From contig NZ_JAUSYS010000001.1 of the NCBI RefSeq assembly GCF_030817015.1, positions 1,426,001 to 1,490,000 on the forward strand: a DNA stretch of 64,000 nucleotides, written 5' to 3'. This DNA is from Arthrobacter sp. V1I7 (GTDB lineage: Bacteria > Actinomycetota > Actinomycetes > Actinomycetales > Micrococcaceae). Both the position numbers and the translations under genes were made by a program. Below are positions 18,054 to 26,242 of the stretch, piece after piece; positions within the stretch are counted from its first letter, which is position 1, and every line of letters begins with the position of its first letter. The notes beneath the pieces are model-generated. The model was not told the origin of the DNA and searched no databases. It was given only the letters and a program-made list of their open reading frames with translations.

Positions 18054-19463
18054 TTGTCGTCCTGGCCGTCTCACTTCGAAGCCGAGGTCGTCCGTGAGGC
18101 GTTCGGTACAAGGCTCGCCGGTTACACTATTGCTCTGGAGGCTTGGCGCAGGGGTCTTCAGGTTCGATTTTTCGACAGTCAACTGCGAAGATATGAGCTG
18201 TCCGACGGACGTACCCGCATCCGTTTCAATAAAACTCGGCCTTCACTAACGACACGCGCAGCCATCGCGATCGAGCAGAACAAACACTCGACGAATTCCC
18301 GTCTTCGTGCGGCCGGTGTCCCGGTCCCCGCGAGTTGGGTGTTGGACCCTTTCGATGCTGACGTAGAGGATGAACTCCTAACCCGCGCCGAGGACACAGG
18401 TTATCCACTGGTGCTAAAGCCACTCCGCGGCAGTATGGGGCGAGATGTCCTCACAAACTTGCGCACGCGTGCTGACCTGTTGGATACCTTCCGATATCTG
18501 TCGGCGCGTTGCACGAAGGGGGAAAAACTTATCCTCGAGAGTCATTTCGAGGGAGAGGATTACCGGGTGCTTGTAGTCGGCGACCGAGTCGTCGCAGCTT
18601 GTCTGCGCCGCCCGGCAAACGTGGTGGGTGACGGTGCCAGCACCGTCCAGGAACTTATTGTCCAGAAGAACAAGGTTCGTCTGGAGAACCCTTACCTCTG
18701 TAAGAAGCTGATTGGAAGGGACCGTGAGGTTGACCAGTATCTCCAGCGCCAGGGCTATGGTCTGGGCGATATTCCCTTTGCGGGCGTCGAGGTAAGGCTC
18801 CGTGGGAAAGCAAACGCAAGTCAGGGTGGAGACAGCATCGACAAGACAGCTGAGTTGCCTACCGCGGTCAAGAATGCTGCAGTCCGGGCTGTAGCAGCAG
18901 TACCTGGGCTGGCAATCGCGGGTGTAGATATACTGTTCGACGCTAACAGGACGCCTGTCGAGGACAGTTTCCGAGTGATCGAAATGAATTCGAGACCCGA
19001 GATAGAGATTAACATGTATCCCTGGAAAGGTGCAGGACAGGATGTGCCGCAGCATATTCTTGACGTGTTCTTTCCGTCCTCCACGAGAAGCGACGCTCCC
19101 CGGATCCAGAAAACTGGGCTGAATTTAAAGCAGCTCCTCGCGCCTCTGCAGGGTGCCTCAGCGAACGAAGTCCTGGTGAAAACGATTCCAGCCCACGCCT
19201 ACCCAGCGCGACAGTCTTACTGGCTTCGCGAAAAGGGTGATTTTTCGGCCACAGACAAGAACTTGGTTTATCTCGCGGCACGCCGTGCCGGGGTGTCGGG
19301 ACGCGTTGAAACCGTGGACGGGGTAGCGCGGTTGCTTTTAGCAGGTACCGAGGAAAGTATTCGGAAGTTTCTCCGGTCGGAGGCACAGAGATTGGGCGTA
19401 GATACGGGCAGCGAGGAGCAGTGGAACTGTGAAGTCGCTCAGGGTTTCTACTTCAATTCCTGA
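18054..19463 (+). CDS. ATP-grasp ligase, cyanophycin-synthetase/glutathione-synthase-like
   Basis: About 469 residues. I prefer TTG 18054 because AAGGAGAAA lies 8 bases upstream; ATG 18015 is the alternative and has no comparable site. ATP-grasp features are NKHSTNSRLRAAGVPVPASW, GYPLVLKPLRGSMGRDVL (phosphate-binding glycine loop), EGEDYRVLVVGDRVVAAC and FRVIEMNSRPEIEINMYPW, the Mg-binding E...N pair. The ATP-grasp portion of cyanophycin synthetase is the closest pattern, but the Mur-ligase half is missing. The tail (SATDKNLVYLAARRAGVSGR, VDGVARLLLAGTEESIRKFL) resembles an acylphosphatase-like fold. It would form an amide bond from an ATP-activated carboxylate. Uronic or ulosonic acid sugars, or peptide stems, are possible targets; this is inference. 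An IS3 end lies 22 bases after the stop. Confidence 0.78.
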   Translation: MSSWPSHFEAEVVREAFGTRLAGYTIALEAWRRGLQVRFFDSQLRRYELSDGRTRIRFNKTRPSLTTRAAIAIEQNKHSTNSRLRAAGVPVPASWVLDPFDADVEDELLTRAEDTGYPLVLKPLRGSMGRDVLTNLRTRADLLDTFRYLSARCTKGEKLILESHFEGEDYRVLVVGDRVVAACLRRPANVVGDGASTVQELIVQKNKVRLENPYLCKKLIGRDREVDQYLQRQGYGLGDIPFAGVEVRLRGKANASQGGDSIDKTAELPTAVKNAAVRAVAAVPGLAIAGVDILFDANRTPVEDSFRVIEMNSRPEIEINMYPWKGAGQDVPQHILDVFFPSSTRSDAPRIQKTGLNLKQLLAPLQGASANEVLVKTIPAHAYPARQSYWLREKGDFSATDKNLVYLAARRAGVSGRVETVDGVARLLLAGTEESIRKFLRSEAQRLGVDTGSEEQWNCEVAQGFYFNS

Positions 19464-19484
19464 GATAGATCAAGACTTGTCGGG

Positions 19485-20079
19485 GACTGCTGAAGGTTTG
19501 CTTGATACTTTGCCTGTGAGGATTTGATCCTTGCGGGTGGAAGGATGTTCATCAAACCCAAGGCTTTTCCCGAAGAGTTCCGCCGCGATGTCGTCGCGGT
19601 TGCCCGCAAGGGCGAAGCGCCCGTCACACAGGTCGCCAAGGACTTCGGTGTCTCACCCGCTGCCCTGCACCGCTGGATGAAGATCGCCGACAAAGAAGAC
19701 GGCGTGAAATCCGGTGCGGTGTCCGATGACGCCGCGAAGCTGCGTGAGGCGAATAAACGCATCCGGCTCCTGGAGCAGGAAGCGGAAGTTATGCGCCGCG
19801 CTGTGGCGTACCTGTCCCGGGACATCAATCCAAAAAATGATGTACCCGCTGGTCCGAGATCTGGCTGCCAGGAACGCCCCGCTCCGGGTTCCCGTGGCCG
19901 TGTCCTGCCGGGTACTGAATTTCTCCAGACAGGCTTACAACCAGTGGGCCGCCAACCCCGTCTCTGCCCGGGACCGGGAAGAAGCACACCTGATTGTCAA
20001 CGCTGCTATCGATCACCACCGCGACGATCCTGCCTTCGGCTACCGGTTCATCGCCGATGAGATCAACGCGGGTTGTTAA
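19485..20079 (+). mobile_element. IS3-family element, left half (terminal repeat, OrfA, start of OrfB)
   Basis: The left end GACTGCTGAAGGTTT at 19485-19499 reappears inverted at 26228-26242. Coding begins at ATG 19545. OrfA is a typical IS3 helix-turn-helix protein (FPEEFRRDVVAVARKGEAPV, KDFGVSPAALHRWMK) with a leucine-zipper-like end (ANKRIRLLEQEAEVMRRAVA). At an A6 run near 19830 the OrfB frame takes over (MMYPLVRDLAARNAPLRVPV, DPAFGYRFIADEIN) and is cut off at about 20070, before the DDE catalytic domain. The two frames differ by +1, not the -1 of programmed IS3 frameshifting. The element is dead as it stands. Confidence 0.85.
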
Positions 20080-20088
20080 CGCCTACCC

Positions 20089-20125
20089 AAAACAGGGCCA
20101 TTAGTGCCATTTGAAAACAGGGCCA
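20089..20125 (+). repeat. short direct repeat AAAACAGGGCCA, two copies 25 bp apart
   Basis: Copies at 20089-20100 and 20114-20125 lie at the junction between the truncated forward IS3 and the reverse IS3. They may be sub-terminal transposase sites of an element end, but no matching inverted partner was found elsewhere in the window. Confidence 0.6.
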
Positions 20126-21352
20126 CTGGTTGTTTGTTCTATTGTGCCGTACCGGCGGCGGGTTGGTGTTTTTTGAGGCGGTAGCTGTTGCCGCGTTAGC
20201 CGTCCGAGGCGCCGTTGGCGGCGTTTCCGGTGGTAGGTTTTTTCGATCCAGGTCACGATGGCCAGGCGAAGATCAGCCCTTGTGGACCATCGCTGGCGAT
20301 CCAGCACGTTCTTCTGCAGGAGTGAGAAAAACGATTCCATGGCGGCATTGTCGGCCACGCGCCCACGCGCCCACCCCCGCCCCACCGATCCTGTCAGCCC
20401 GTTGCCCTTCAGCTGGCGAAAGCGTTGGAACGGAATTGCGAACCGCGGTCGCTATAGACCACGGTTCCTGCCGGCTCCCTGAGTGCTATCGCGTTGTGGA
20501 GGGCCGAGACGGCTAGCGAGGCCTTCATCCGGGAATGGATGGAGTAGTCCACGATTCGGTTGGAATAGACGTCTTTGATGGTGAACAGGTAGAGCTTGCC
20601 CTCATCGGTCCGATGCTCGGTGATGTCCGTCAGCCACAGCTCATCAGGTGCCTTTGCGGTAAAGTCCCGCCTGACGTGGTCATCATGCACGGGCGGGCCG
20701 GCTTTGCGGGTCAGACCGCGCTTCTTGGCACACAAACCAGGGTCTGCTGGCTGCTGGACAGCCGCGCCACCCGGTTCTCTCCCGCGCTGAAACCCTGGTG
20801 TTCGAGCTCGTCGGCAATGAACCGGTACCCGAACGCCCGATCGTCCCGGTGGACGTCCACCGCCGCATTGATCAGGAACGCATCAGTCCAGTCGCGTTCC
20901 GTGACCGGCGCGGCCTTCCATAAGTAGAAGGCCTGTTTGGAGAAACGCAGCACCCGGCAGGCCACCGCGACGGGAATACCATCTGCGGCAAGGTCAAGGA
21001 CTAGCGGGAACTTTTTTTGGGGCAACTCCCCGGCGAAGAACGCCGCCGCCCGGCGCAGGATCTCATTCTCCTGCTCCAGCAGCGGATCAGCTTCCTCGCA
21101 TCCCTGAGCTCGGCGGCTTCCTTCTCCGTCACTCCGGGACGGGCGCCCTCCTCGATGTCGGCCTTCTTCAGCCAGTTGTGAAGGGTTGCTTCGGAAATCC
21201 CGAAGTCCTTGGCGATCTGTGAAACCGGAGCTTCGTCCTTGCGCGCAACCGCGACCACGTCACGGCGGAACTCAGCGGGGAAAGGCTTGGGCATGTGAAC
21301 ATCCTTGCTGCAAGGAGTGAATCCTCACAAGTCAGGAGTCAAGCAAACCGGG
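20101..21352 (-). mobile_element. IS3-family element, reverse, decayed by several frameshifts
   Basis: Read on the reverse strand, the right end at 21352 begins GGGGACTGCCCCCGGTTTGC. OrfA follows from 21294 (FPAEFRRDVVAVARKDEAPV, KDFGISEATLHNWLKKADIE). OrfB is split over three frames: 21025-20711 (LVLDLAADGIPVAVACRVLR), 20735-20409 (DELWLTDITEHRTDEGKLYL, the first catalytic Asp region, and VVYSDRGSQFRS with the second) and 20385-20101 (NAAMESFFSLLQKNVLDRQR, with the catalytic Glu). All DDE landmarks survive, but at least three indels interrupt translation. The inner end near 20100 lacks a recognisable terminal repeat, so that end is probably lost. The same subfamily end occurs at 57757. Confidence 0.82.
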
Positions 21353-21466
21353 GGCAGTCCCCTTCGTTTGCGAACGCAAGCATAGACCTGAGCACAACCG
21401 CGCTGCCGTTGCCCGCAACGTAGCTGACGCAAACCCCACGTTCGCGGTTGTGTGTGATCGACTATC
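21353..21466. other. short unassigned spacer between IS3 and IS21
   Basis: About 110 bases between the outer end of the reverse IS3 and the IS21 terminal repeat. It contains an imperfect dyad around TTCGTTTGCGAACGCAA and another imperfect palindromic stretch further on. No reading frame of interest was seen. It could be leftover host sequence or the remnant of a further element. Confidence 0.4.
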
Positions 21467-21708
21467 TGTAGGCCGTTTCAGCAGAGAAATCCTGCCGAGT
21501 TGGTGGCTGGTTTCCTGCCAAAAGAGCGCTAAGAATCAGGCCATGCGGTTCCCATCCAAATCATGGTTTTGGGAATTGCGCAGAGATTGAGATCACCCGG
21601 TGGCCCGGGGCGGTTCCCAGTGTTGGGAACATGGGCCCGCCACCCCAGATAGGTTCCTTACGGCGCTGCTATTGACAGAGCGATTGCGCCGGAAGGGCTG
21701 GAAAGCAG

Positions 21709-23186
21709 ATGACGGTACCCATGTCCGTTCAAGAAAATATCAGAAGGCTGGACTCCCAGGGAGTCCCGGGACGTGAGATCGCCCGCAGGCTGGGTGTCAG
21801 CCGTGATTCGGTGGCCAAGTACGCCGAGCGGCAGGACTTCTCCCCGGCAGCGCCGGCGCCTTCGGCCCGGCCCGGGGTTCGGTGCTGACCGGATTCGAGC
21901 ACATCATCGAAGCGTGGCTCGCCGAGGACCAGCGCCGGCCGCGCAAGCAGCGGCACACGGCCAAACGTATCTTCGACCGGCTCGTTGACGAGCATGGTTT
22001 CCCGGGCACCTATTCCCCGGTCCAACGCCACGTGAAGAAGTGGACTGCCCGGAACCGGCAGGCCGGGGAGGGCTTCACCGAGCTGGTCTGGCCGGCAGGC
22101 ACTGCGCAGGTCGACTTCGGGCAGGCCGAGGCGATCATCGCCGGGATCCGGCAGGTCCTTCACCTCCTGGTGGTGACCTTCCCGTTCTCGAACATGCGCT
22201 TCGTCCAGGCATACCGGGGCGAAACCGCCGAATGCTTCTGCCACGGGCTGCGGAAGGTGTTCGAGCACATCGGGGCTGCACCGAGGCATCTGGTCTTTGA
22301 CAATGCCACCGGCATCGGGCGCCGGGTGGGGACCAAGGTCGTGGAGTCCAAACTGTTCGCCGCGTTCAAGCTGCATTACCGCTCCGAATCCCGCTACTGC
22401 AACCCGTACTCCGGGCATGAGAAGGGCAACGTGGAAAACGCGGTCGGGTTCCTGCGCCGCAACCTCATGGTTCCCGAACCTGAGGCCTCCAGCCTGCAGG
22501 CCTTGAACGAGCTGCTCATGACCAGGTGCGACGCGTTGGCCATCACCACGCATTACCGCAAGGGCCTACCGCTGGGCGAGCTGTTCGCCCAAGACCGGGC
22601 GGCGTCCCTGGCATTGCCTGGGGTCGGGTTCGACCCGGTCCGCTACGAATCGCGCAAGGCCGACAAGACCGGGAACCTGCTCATTGATGGGAACACCTAC
22701 GCTGCCGGACCATCCTTCCATGGGCGGATGCTCACCGTCGGTTTGCGCCATGACGTGGTGCAGATTCTCGATGAGCATTCTGAACCCGTCCGGTCCTTTG
22801 ACCGGGTGTTCGGCAGGCAGGCCGAGACGATCTTCGATCCTGCGTCTCTGGTCCCGCTGCTGGTGACCAAGCCCGGCGCCTGGTCCCATTCCCCGCTGCG
22901 GGCCCTGGTCAGCGACCCGGTGCGCGACTGGATCGATGCCGCGGCGCCCACGGACCGTCGCCGCCTGCTCAACGCGGTCGATGCCGCCTCCGGGTCCGCC
23001 GGTTTTGACGCCGCGATGGCCGCCGCTGACACGCTGATCCGGCGCGGGGATACCCCGGACATGGCCGCCTTGGGGATGCTCGCCCGCCGGCTGGCCCATG
23101 GCACCGAACCGGCGGCAGCCAACGTGGACTTGAGCGTCTATGACACCTTCACCACCCTGAACACGAGCACCGGAGAAGTCGCATGA
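21709..23186 (+). pseudogene. istA: IS21 transposase IstA, one-base frameshift near the N-terminus
   Basis: The first frame from ATG 21709 (or 21721) gives the helix-turn-helix (MSVQENIRRLDSQGVPGREI, RRLGVSRDSVAKYAE) and stops at 21886. The remaining 434 residues follow in another frame from 21882: QVDFGQAE (catalytic Asp), HLVFDNATGIGRRVG (second Asp) and NPYSGHEKGNVENAVGFLRR (catalytic Glu region), typical of the IstA DDE transposase. Adding one G to the GGGG at 21874-21877 joins the frames into one ORF (ARPGGSVLTGFEHI). So this is a single-base deletion or a sequencing error; all catalytic residues are intact. Confidence 0.85.
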
Positions 23187-23914
23187 ACCCGATCACCGTC
23201 CAAGACATCCTCGAAGCGGGCAAAAATACCTCACTGACCGGCAGCGTGTTGATCGAATGGGCCGAGAAAGGCACCCCGAAACAGCGCGAATACCTCCACG
23301 AGGTCCTGCTGGCCGAGCACGAATCCCGGCAGGAATCACGCCGTCAGCGGCTGCTGAAATCCGCGAGACTGCCGGCGCTGAAAACACTCATGGAATTCGA
23401 CTACACCAGTGTCAGGTTCCCCGAGGACTACGGCCGAGAACCCCTCGAATCACTGGAATTCATCACCCGAGCCCAGGACCTGGTCCTCTACGGAGACGTG
23501 GGCACCGGAAAAACCCACATGGCCACCGCTCTCGTGGCAGCCGCCTGCCGGCAAGGCATCCAAGCCAGGTTCTTCACCACCTCCTCCCTGGTCATGATGC
23601 TCCGCAGGGCCAAGGACGAGGAACGGCTGGACAAAGAACTCGCTTCCCTGGCCAAAAACCAGCTCTTGGCCATCGACAAACTGGGCTACCTCCCGATCGA
23701 CACCGAGGGTGCACGGCTGTTGTTCCAGGTCATCGCTGACGGGTATGAAAAACGCAGCCTCATCATCACCACCAACCTCGAGTTCTCCCGCTGGGGAACG
23801 GTGTTCGGCGACGACAACATGGCCGCCGCCGTCATCGACCGACTCGTCCACCACGGACGCCTGCTGCAATTCCGTGGCGAGTCCTACCGAGTCAAAAACG
23901 CCCTCATGAAATAG
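23183..23914 (+). CDS. istB: IS21 transposition ATPase IstB
   Basis: 243 residues, the usual IstB length. It is an AAA+ ATPase related to DnaC/DnaA: Walker A is YGDVGTGKTHMATAL, Walker B-like is NQLLAIDKLGYLPID, and sensor region SLIITTNLEFSRWGTVFGDD. IstB polymerises on DNA, selects the target and stimulates IstA. The ATG overlaps the istA stop (ATGA), so the two are translationally coupled. One small oddity is that the Walker B position commonly read as hhhhDE is DKLGY here, a common IS21 variant. It appears intact. Confidence 0.92.
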   Translation: MNPITVQDILEAGKNTSLTGSVLIEWAEKGTPKQREYLHEVLLAEHESRQESRRQRLLKSARLPALKTLMEFDYTSVRFPEDYGREPLESLEFITRAQDLVLYGDVGTGKTHMATALVAAACRQGIQARFFTTSSLVMMLRRAKDEERLDKELASLAKNQLLAIDKLGYLPIDTEGARLLFQVIADGYEKRSLIITTNLEFSRWGTVFGDDNMAAAVIDRLVHHGRLLQFRGESYRVKNALMK

Positions 23915-23980
23915 GCAACTGCTGAAATGGCCTGGAAACGTGCCAAGGTGGCCTGATTCTTAGCGCTGAAACGGCCTACT

Positions 23981-24241
23981 TAAAGTTGACGAAACACAGC
24001 GGTCAACCAGCAGAATGTTTCAGCTACTGGCAACGCCGAGCAGTGGCAGGTTACGCGTCCTCCGTCATAGCGCGGGTTTCGTCGCGTGGCTACTTCGGGG
24101 AGCGCCTCAGACCGCCCCTTCCGTCGCGGAGATCGCGATCTGCGAGACGCTCTCCTCGTTCGACTCGACCAACGGGGCCTCGGAGCTCGTTGTGCAGGCG
24201 AAGGCGGACGACACGGTCAAGACGGGCAGTATTGCCCTCGC
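23981..24241. other. unassigned 260-bp stretch after IS21
   Basis: A 76-codon frame (24015-24245) runs through it and ends in ASELVVQAKADDTVKTGSIA. There is no convincing ribosome site, homology or neighbour support. It overlaps the end of the reverse gene at 24242. Probably residual host or phage sequence. Confidence 0.4.
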
Positions 24242-25093
24242 CTAGGAACGGTCGGCGGGACGGAGCGGATTAGATGCCATGGGCACCTCTGCAATGTTCA
24301 CGTTCTGCCGCCCACCCCGGCTGTGCTCCCTGACAATCTTTCGGTCAGCAAGCTCCCACGCCATCGTTGGGAAACTCGACCAGTACGGGACAATCATGTA
24401 GCTCGACGCGGCGAGAAGGTAAAGGTCGGTGACCCCGGCGACAACACCTTCGACTGAGTTGTACCCGCCCTTATCGTTCTGCCCGACACTGTTCGGGAAC
24501 GCCTTAATGATGCGCTCCTGCACCTCCGGGACATCGCAGGACAGGAAGAAATTGATTCCCGGATAGGCTGCGTCAAGCTCGGACATCCTTTCCAGATACC
24601 ACTCGACAGGGGAAGCCTCAACCGTCTTCGCGTGGGACTTGGCATGCGCCCGGACCATGACGCCGACATACGGGGCGCCCCGCAGGTGCTCGACGTGGAG
24701 GGTCGTCGCACGGTCCTGGATTTCTTTAGTCGGTTTGAGCCCCCGCAACCGCTCGGTCCACGGTGGCGCCCCCTCTGGGAGGGTAAGGGCATAGGCCGAT
24801 CGGAAGTGCCAAACCGGCTGCTTCCACGCATCCTCGGGCAGGTCCTTCGATTTCACGGTGTAGGGGACTTCTTTGGACAGCTCCACGGCGTTTGGCCAGG
24901 AAATTTGCGGGTGATTAAATTCCCACAGTTCCGTGAGGGCGGGCCTGAAGAGCTTAGACTGAGGCCACGCATAGCTGAAGCCTCGATCGTGCGCCTCAGC
25001 GAGGCTCAACGCGCTCAGCGTGAAGCGCATTCTGTTTCCGAGCCCTGCCTTATTGTTGTTCGTCGCTACAAGAGAACGCTGGCTGCCATGCAT
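24242..25093 (-). CDS. fucosyltransferase-like protein (GT23/NodZ/GT11-type fold)
   Basis: 283 residues. ATG 25093 is chosen because AGGAAG lies 7 bases upstream; an in-frame GTG at 25147 has no such site. The N-terminal NNKAGLGNRMRFTLSALSLA resembles the GGLGNQ-type donor-binding start of GT11/GT23/NodZ enzymes. YVGVMVRAHAKSHA matches the position of their basic HxRRxD motif I in altered form. NSVEGVVAGVTDLYLLAASS followed by MIVPYWSSFPTMAWELA matches the late family motif (D...L....S..hh....S.F). It would transfer L-fucose or a related deoxysugar from a GDP-sugar. It is the only host-type gene within the mobile island and is flanked by IS21 and phage/IS3 remnants, so it is likely transferred cargo. 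Confidence 0.65.
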   Translation of the reverse strand: MHGSQRSLVATNNNKAGLGNRMRFTLSALSLAEAHDRGFSYAWPQSKLFRPALTELWEFNHPQISWPNAVELSKEVPYTVKSKDLPEDAWKQPVWHFRSAYALTLPEGAPPWTERLRGLKPTKEIQDRATTLHVEHLRGAPYVGVMVRAHAKSHAKTVEASPVEWYLERMSELDAAYPGINFFLSCDVPEVQERIIKAFPNSVGQNDKGGYNSVEGVVAGVTDLYLLAASSYMIVPYWSSFPTMAWELADRKIVREHSRGGRQNVNIAEVPMASNPLRPADRS

Positions 25094-25147
25094 TGGCCTA
25101 CTTCCTGACTTATGGCTATAGCTCCCCAATGGGACTCCAACACGCAC

Positions 25148-25522
25148 AATCCAGTGGCCCCGGCCTGCATGCCAGGGCCCGCACTCACGCCGCTAAGGAG
25201 TCGCGGATGAAAGACCCCGAAGATTGACGGCTTCCCCGCACGGGTAGGTCTCGCCTCCCCACGGAGCCACACGCCATGTTATACCTAGTCCCTAGTGTTC
25301 ACCAGTCGCCTGTGGGTCCGAACCGCGCACGAAGACGTGGGCCCGGTCCTGCAAAACCAGATCACCGCCATCACCACCGACCGGAACAACAGGCTATCCG
25401 CGGCCAACCTCGCGAACCAGACCAACGCGGACCTCGCCAAAACGAATGCCACGCTCCTCGTGATCGGCAGGTGCTCCACCCACATCATGTCGCCCGACAG
25501 GAAAATGCAGGAGGAGGTGCCA
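25148..25522. other. 375-bp region with no convincing gene
   Basis: A forward frame runs into the following small gene and includes SAANLANQTNADLAKTNATL, which could be the coiled tail of a degraded phage holin-region protein. It has no start signal and no supporting homology. A six-codon ORF at 25207, preceded by AAGGAG, is too short to call. Confidence 0.35.
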
Positions 25523-25738
25523 ATGAAACTGCTAAAGCGAATTAAGCGGCCCGAGCTGCCAGAGCTGGAGCCCGTGGACCACGCGCTGGCCGACGCAGCG
25601 ATCCATGACGCCGTTCACGCCCACGAGGCCGCACAGGCTACCGAAGCCTGGCAGGTCATTACGGAACTCCGGCAGGTCAACGTCTGCAATGAGTTCGCCC
25701 CGGCCATCGAAAATCCGTGCTGCGACGATTCCAAGTGA
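25523..25738 (+). CDS. small phage-like protein of unknown function
   Basis: 71 residues with a very good ribosome site (AGGAGG about 6 bases before ATG 25523). The N-terminus is basic (MKLLKRIKRPELPELEP), followed by an alanine/histidine-rich helix and WQVITELRQVNVCNEFAPAI. The pattern W-x-x-h-x-x-h-x-x-(R/Q)-x-x-N-x-F-A-x-x-I is like small proteins I associate with actinophage genomes (DUF7620-type), but the match is by eye. No other phage genes remain nearby. It may be a relic carried with the island. The stop abuts the IS3 remnant. Confidence 0.4.
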   Translation: MKLLKRIKRPELPELEPVDHALADAAIHDAVHAHEAAQATEAWQVITELRQVNVCNEFAPAIENPCCDDSK

Positions 25739-26242
25739 GGCCGGTATACCGTGGCCAGCTTGATGCGCGGATCGGACGCAGCCACGAGACGGACGACGTC
25801 GAGGGTAAGGCCCGTTGCTGCCCCCTGGACCACGCCGTGGCACTGAGGCAACCAGCCGGCACGGTGGTGCATTCGGACAGTGGACCCCAGTTCAGATCCA
25901 GAAGGTTCGTCCTGGCCCTGCATACCTACGGCCTGATCGGATCGATGGGAAGGGTGTGCCTAACCGGCTAATCTTCGGTGGATTGCGCGGCTCACCGCGA
26001 CACGCCGCAATGGAATCATTCTTCTCCCTGCTGCAAAAGAACCTCCTGAACCGGAAACGATGGCAAACCCGGGCCGAACTCCGCCTCGCCATTGCGACCT
26101 GGATCGAGCGCAGCTACCACCGCAAACGCCGTCAACGCGCCCTCGGACGGCTGACGCCCACCGAGTTTGAGACAATAAAAAACGCAGCACAGGCCGGTTA
26201 AGAAACCATCAACCCCAGCTGACAACTAAACCTTCAGCAGTC
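25735..26242 (+). pseudogene. IS3-family OrfB C-terminal remnant with right terminal repeat
   Basis: Two frames carry the second half of an IS3 OrfB: AVALRQPAGTVVHSDSGPQF (second catalytic Asp) in one and AAMESFFSLLQKNLLNRKRW...RALGRLTPTEFE (catalytic Glu region and C-terminus) in the other, ending at 26201. The terminal repeat AAACCTTCAGCAGTC (26228-26242) is the exact inverse of the left end at 19485. This fragment and the 19485-20079 fragment therefore look like the two ends of one IS3 insertion, or of two related copies, enclosing about 5.6 kb. About 110 codons of OrfB between them are missing. Confidence 0.8.

Larger units (their letters stand above)
21467..23980 (+). mobile_element. IS21-family insertion sequence with istA (frameshifted) and istB
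   Basis: The terminal inverted repeats read GTAGGCCGTTTCAGC at 21468-21482 and its complement at 23965-23979. A second internal pair, AGCGCTAAGAATCAGGCCA, lies at 21525-21543 and inverted at 23949-23967. Multiple repeated sub-terminal sites are characteristic of IS21. The element carries istA and istB with a 4-base overlap. It lies between the reverse IS3 and the fucosyltransferase-like gene. Its length of about 2.5 kb is normal for the family. Confidence 0.9.

Noticed and set aside
24015..24245. A 76-codon forward frame after IS21
   Set aside because: It has no ribosome site and no recognisable motif, and it overlaps the end of the reverse fucosyltransferase-like gene.
25207..25227. A tiny ORF (MKDPED) preceded by AAGGAG
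   Set aside because: Six codons are too short to support. No attenuator-like structure was seen next to it.
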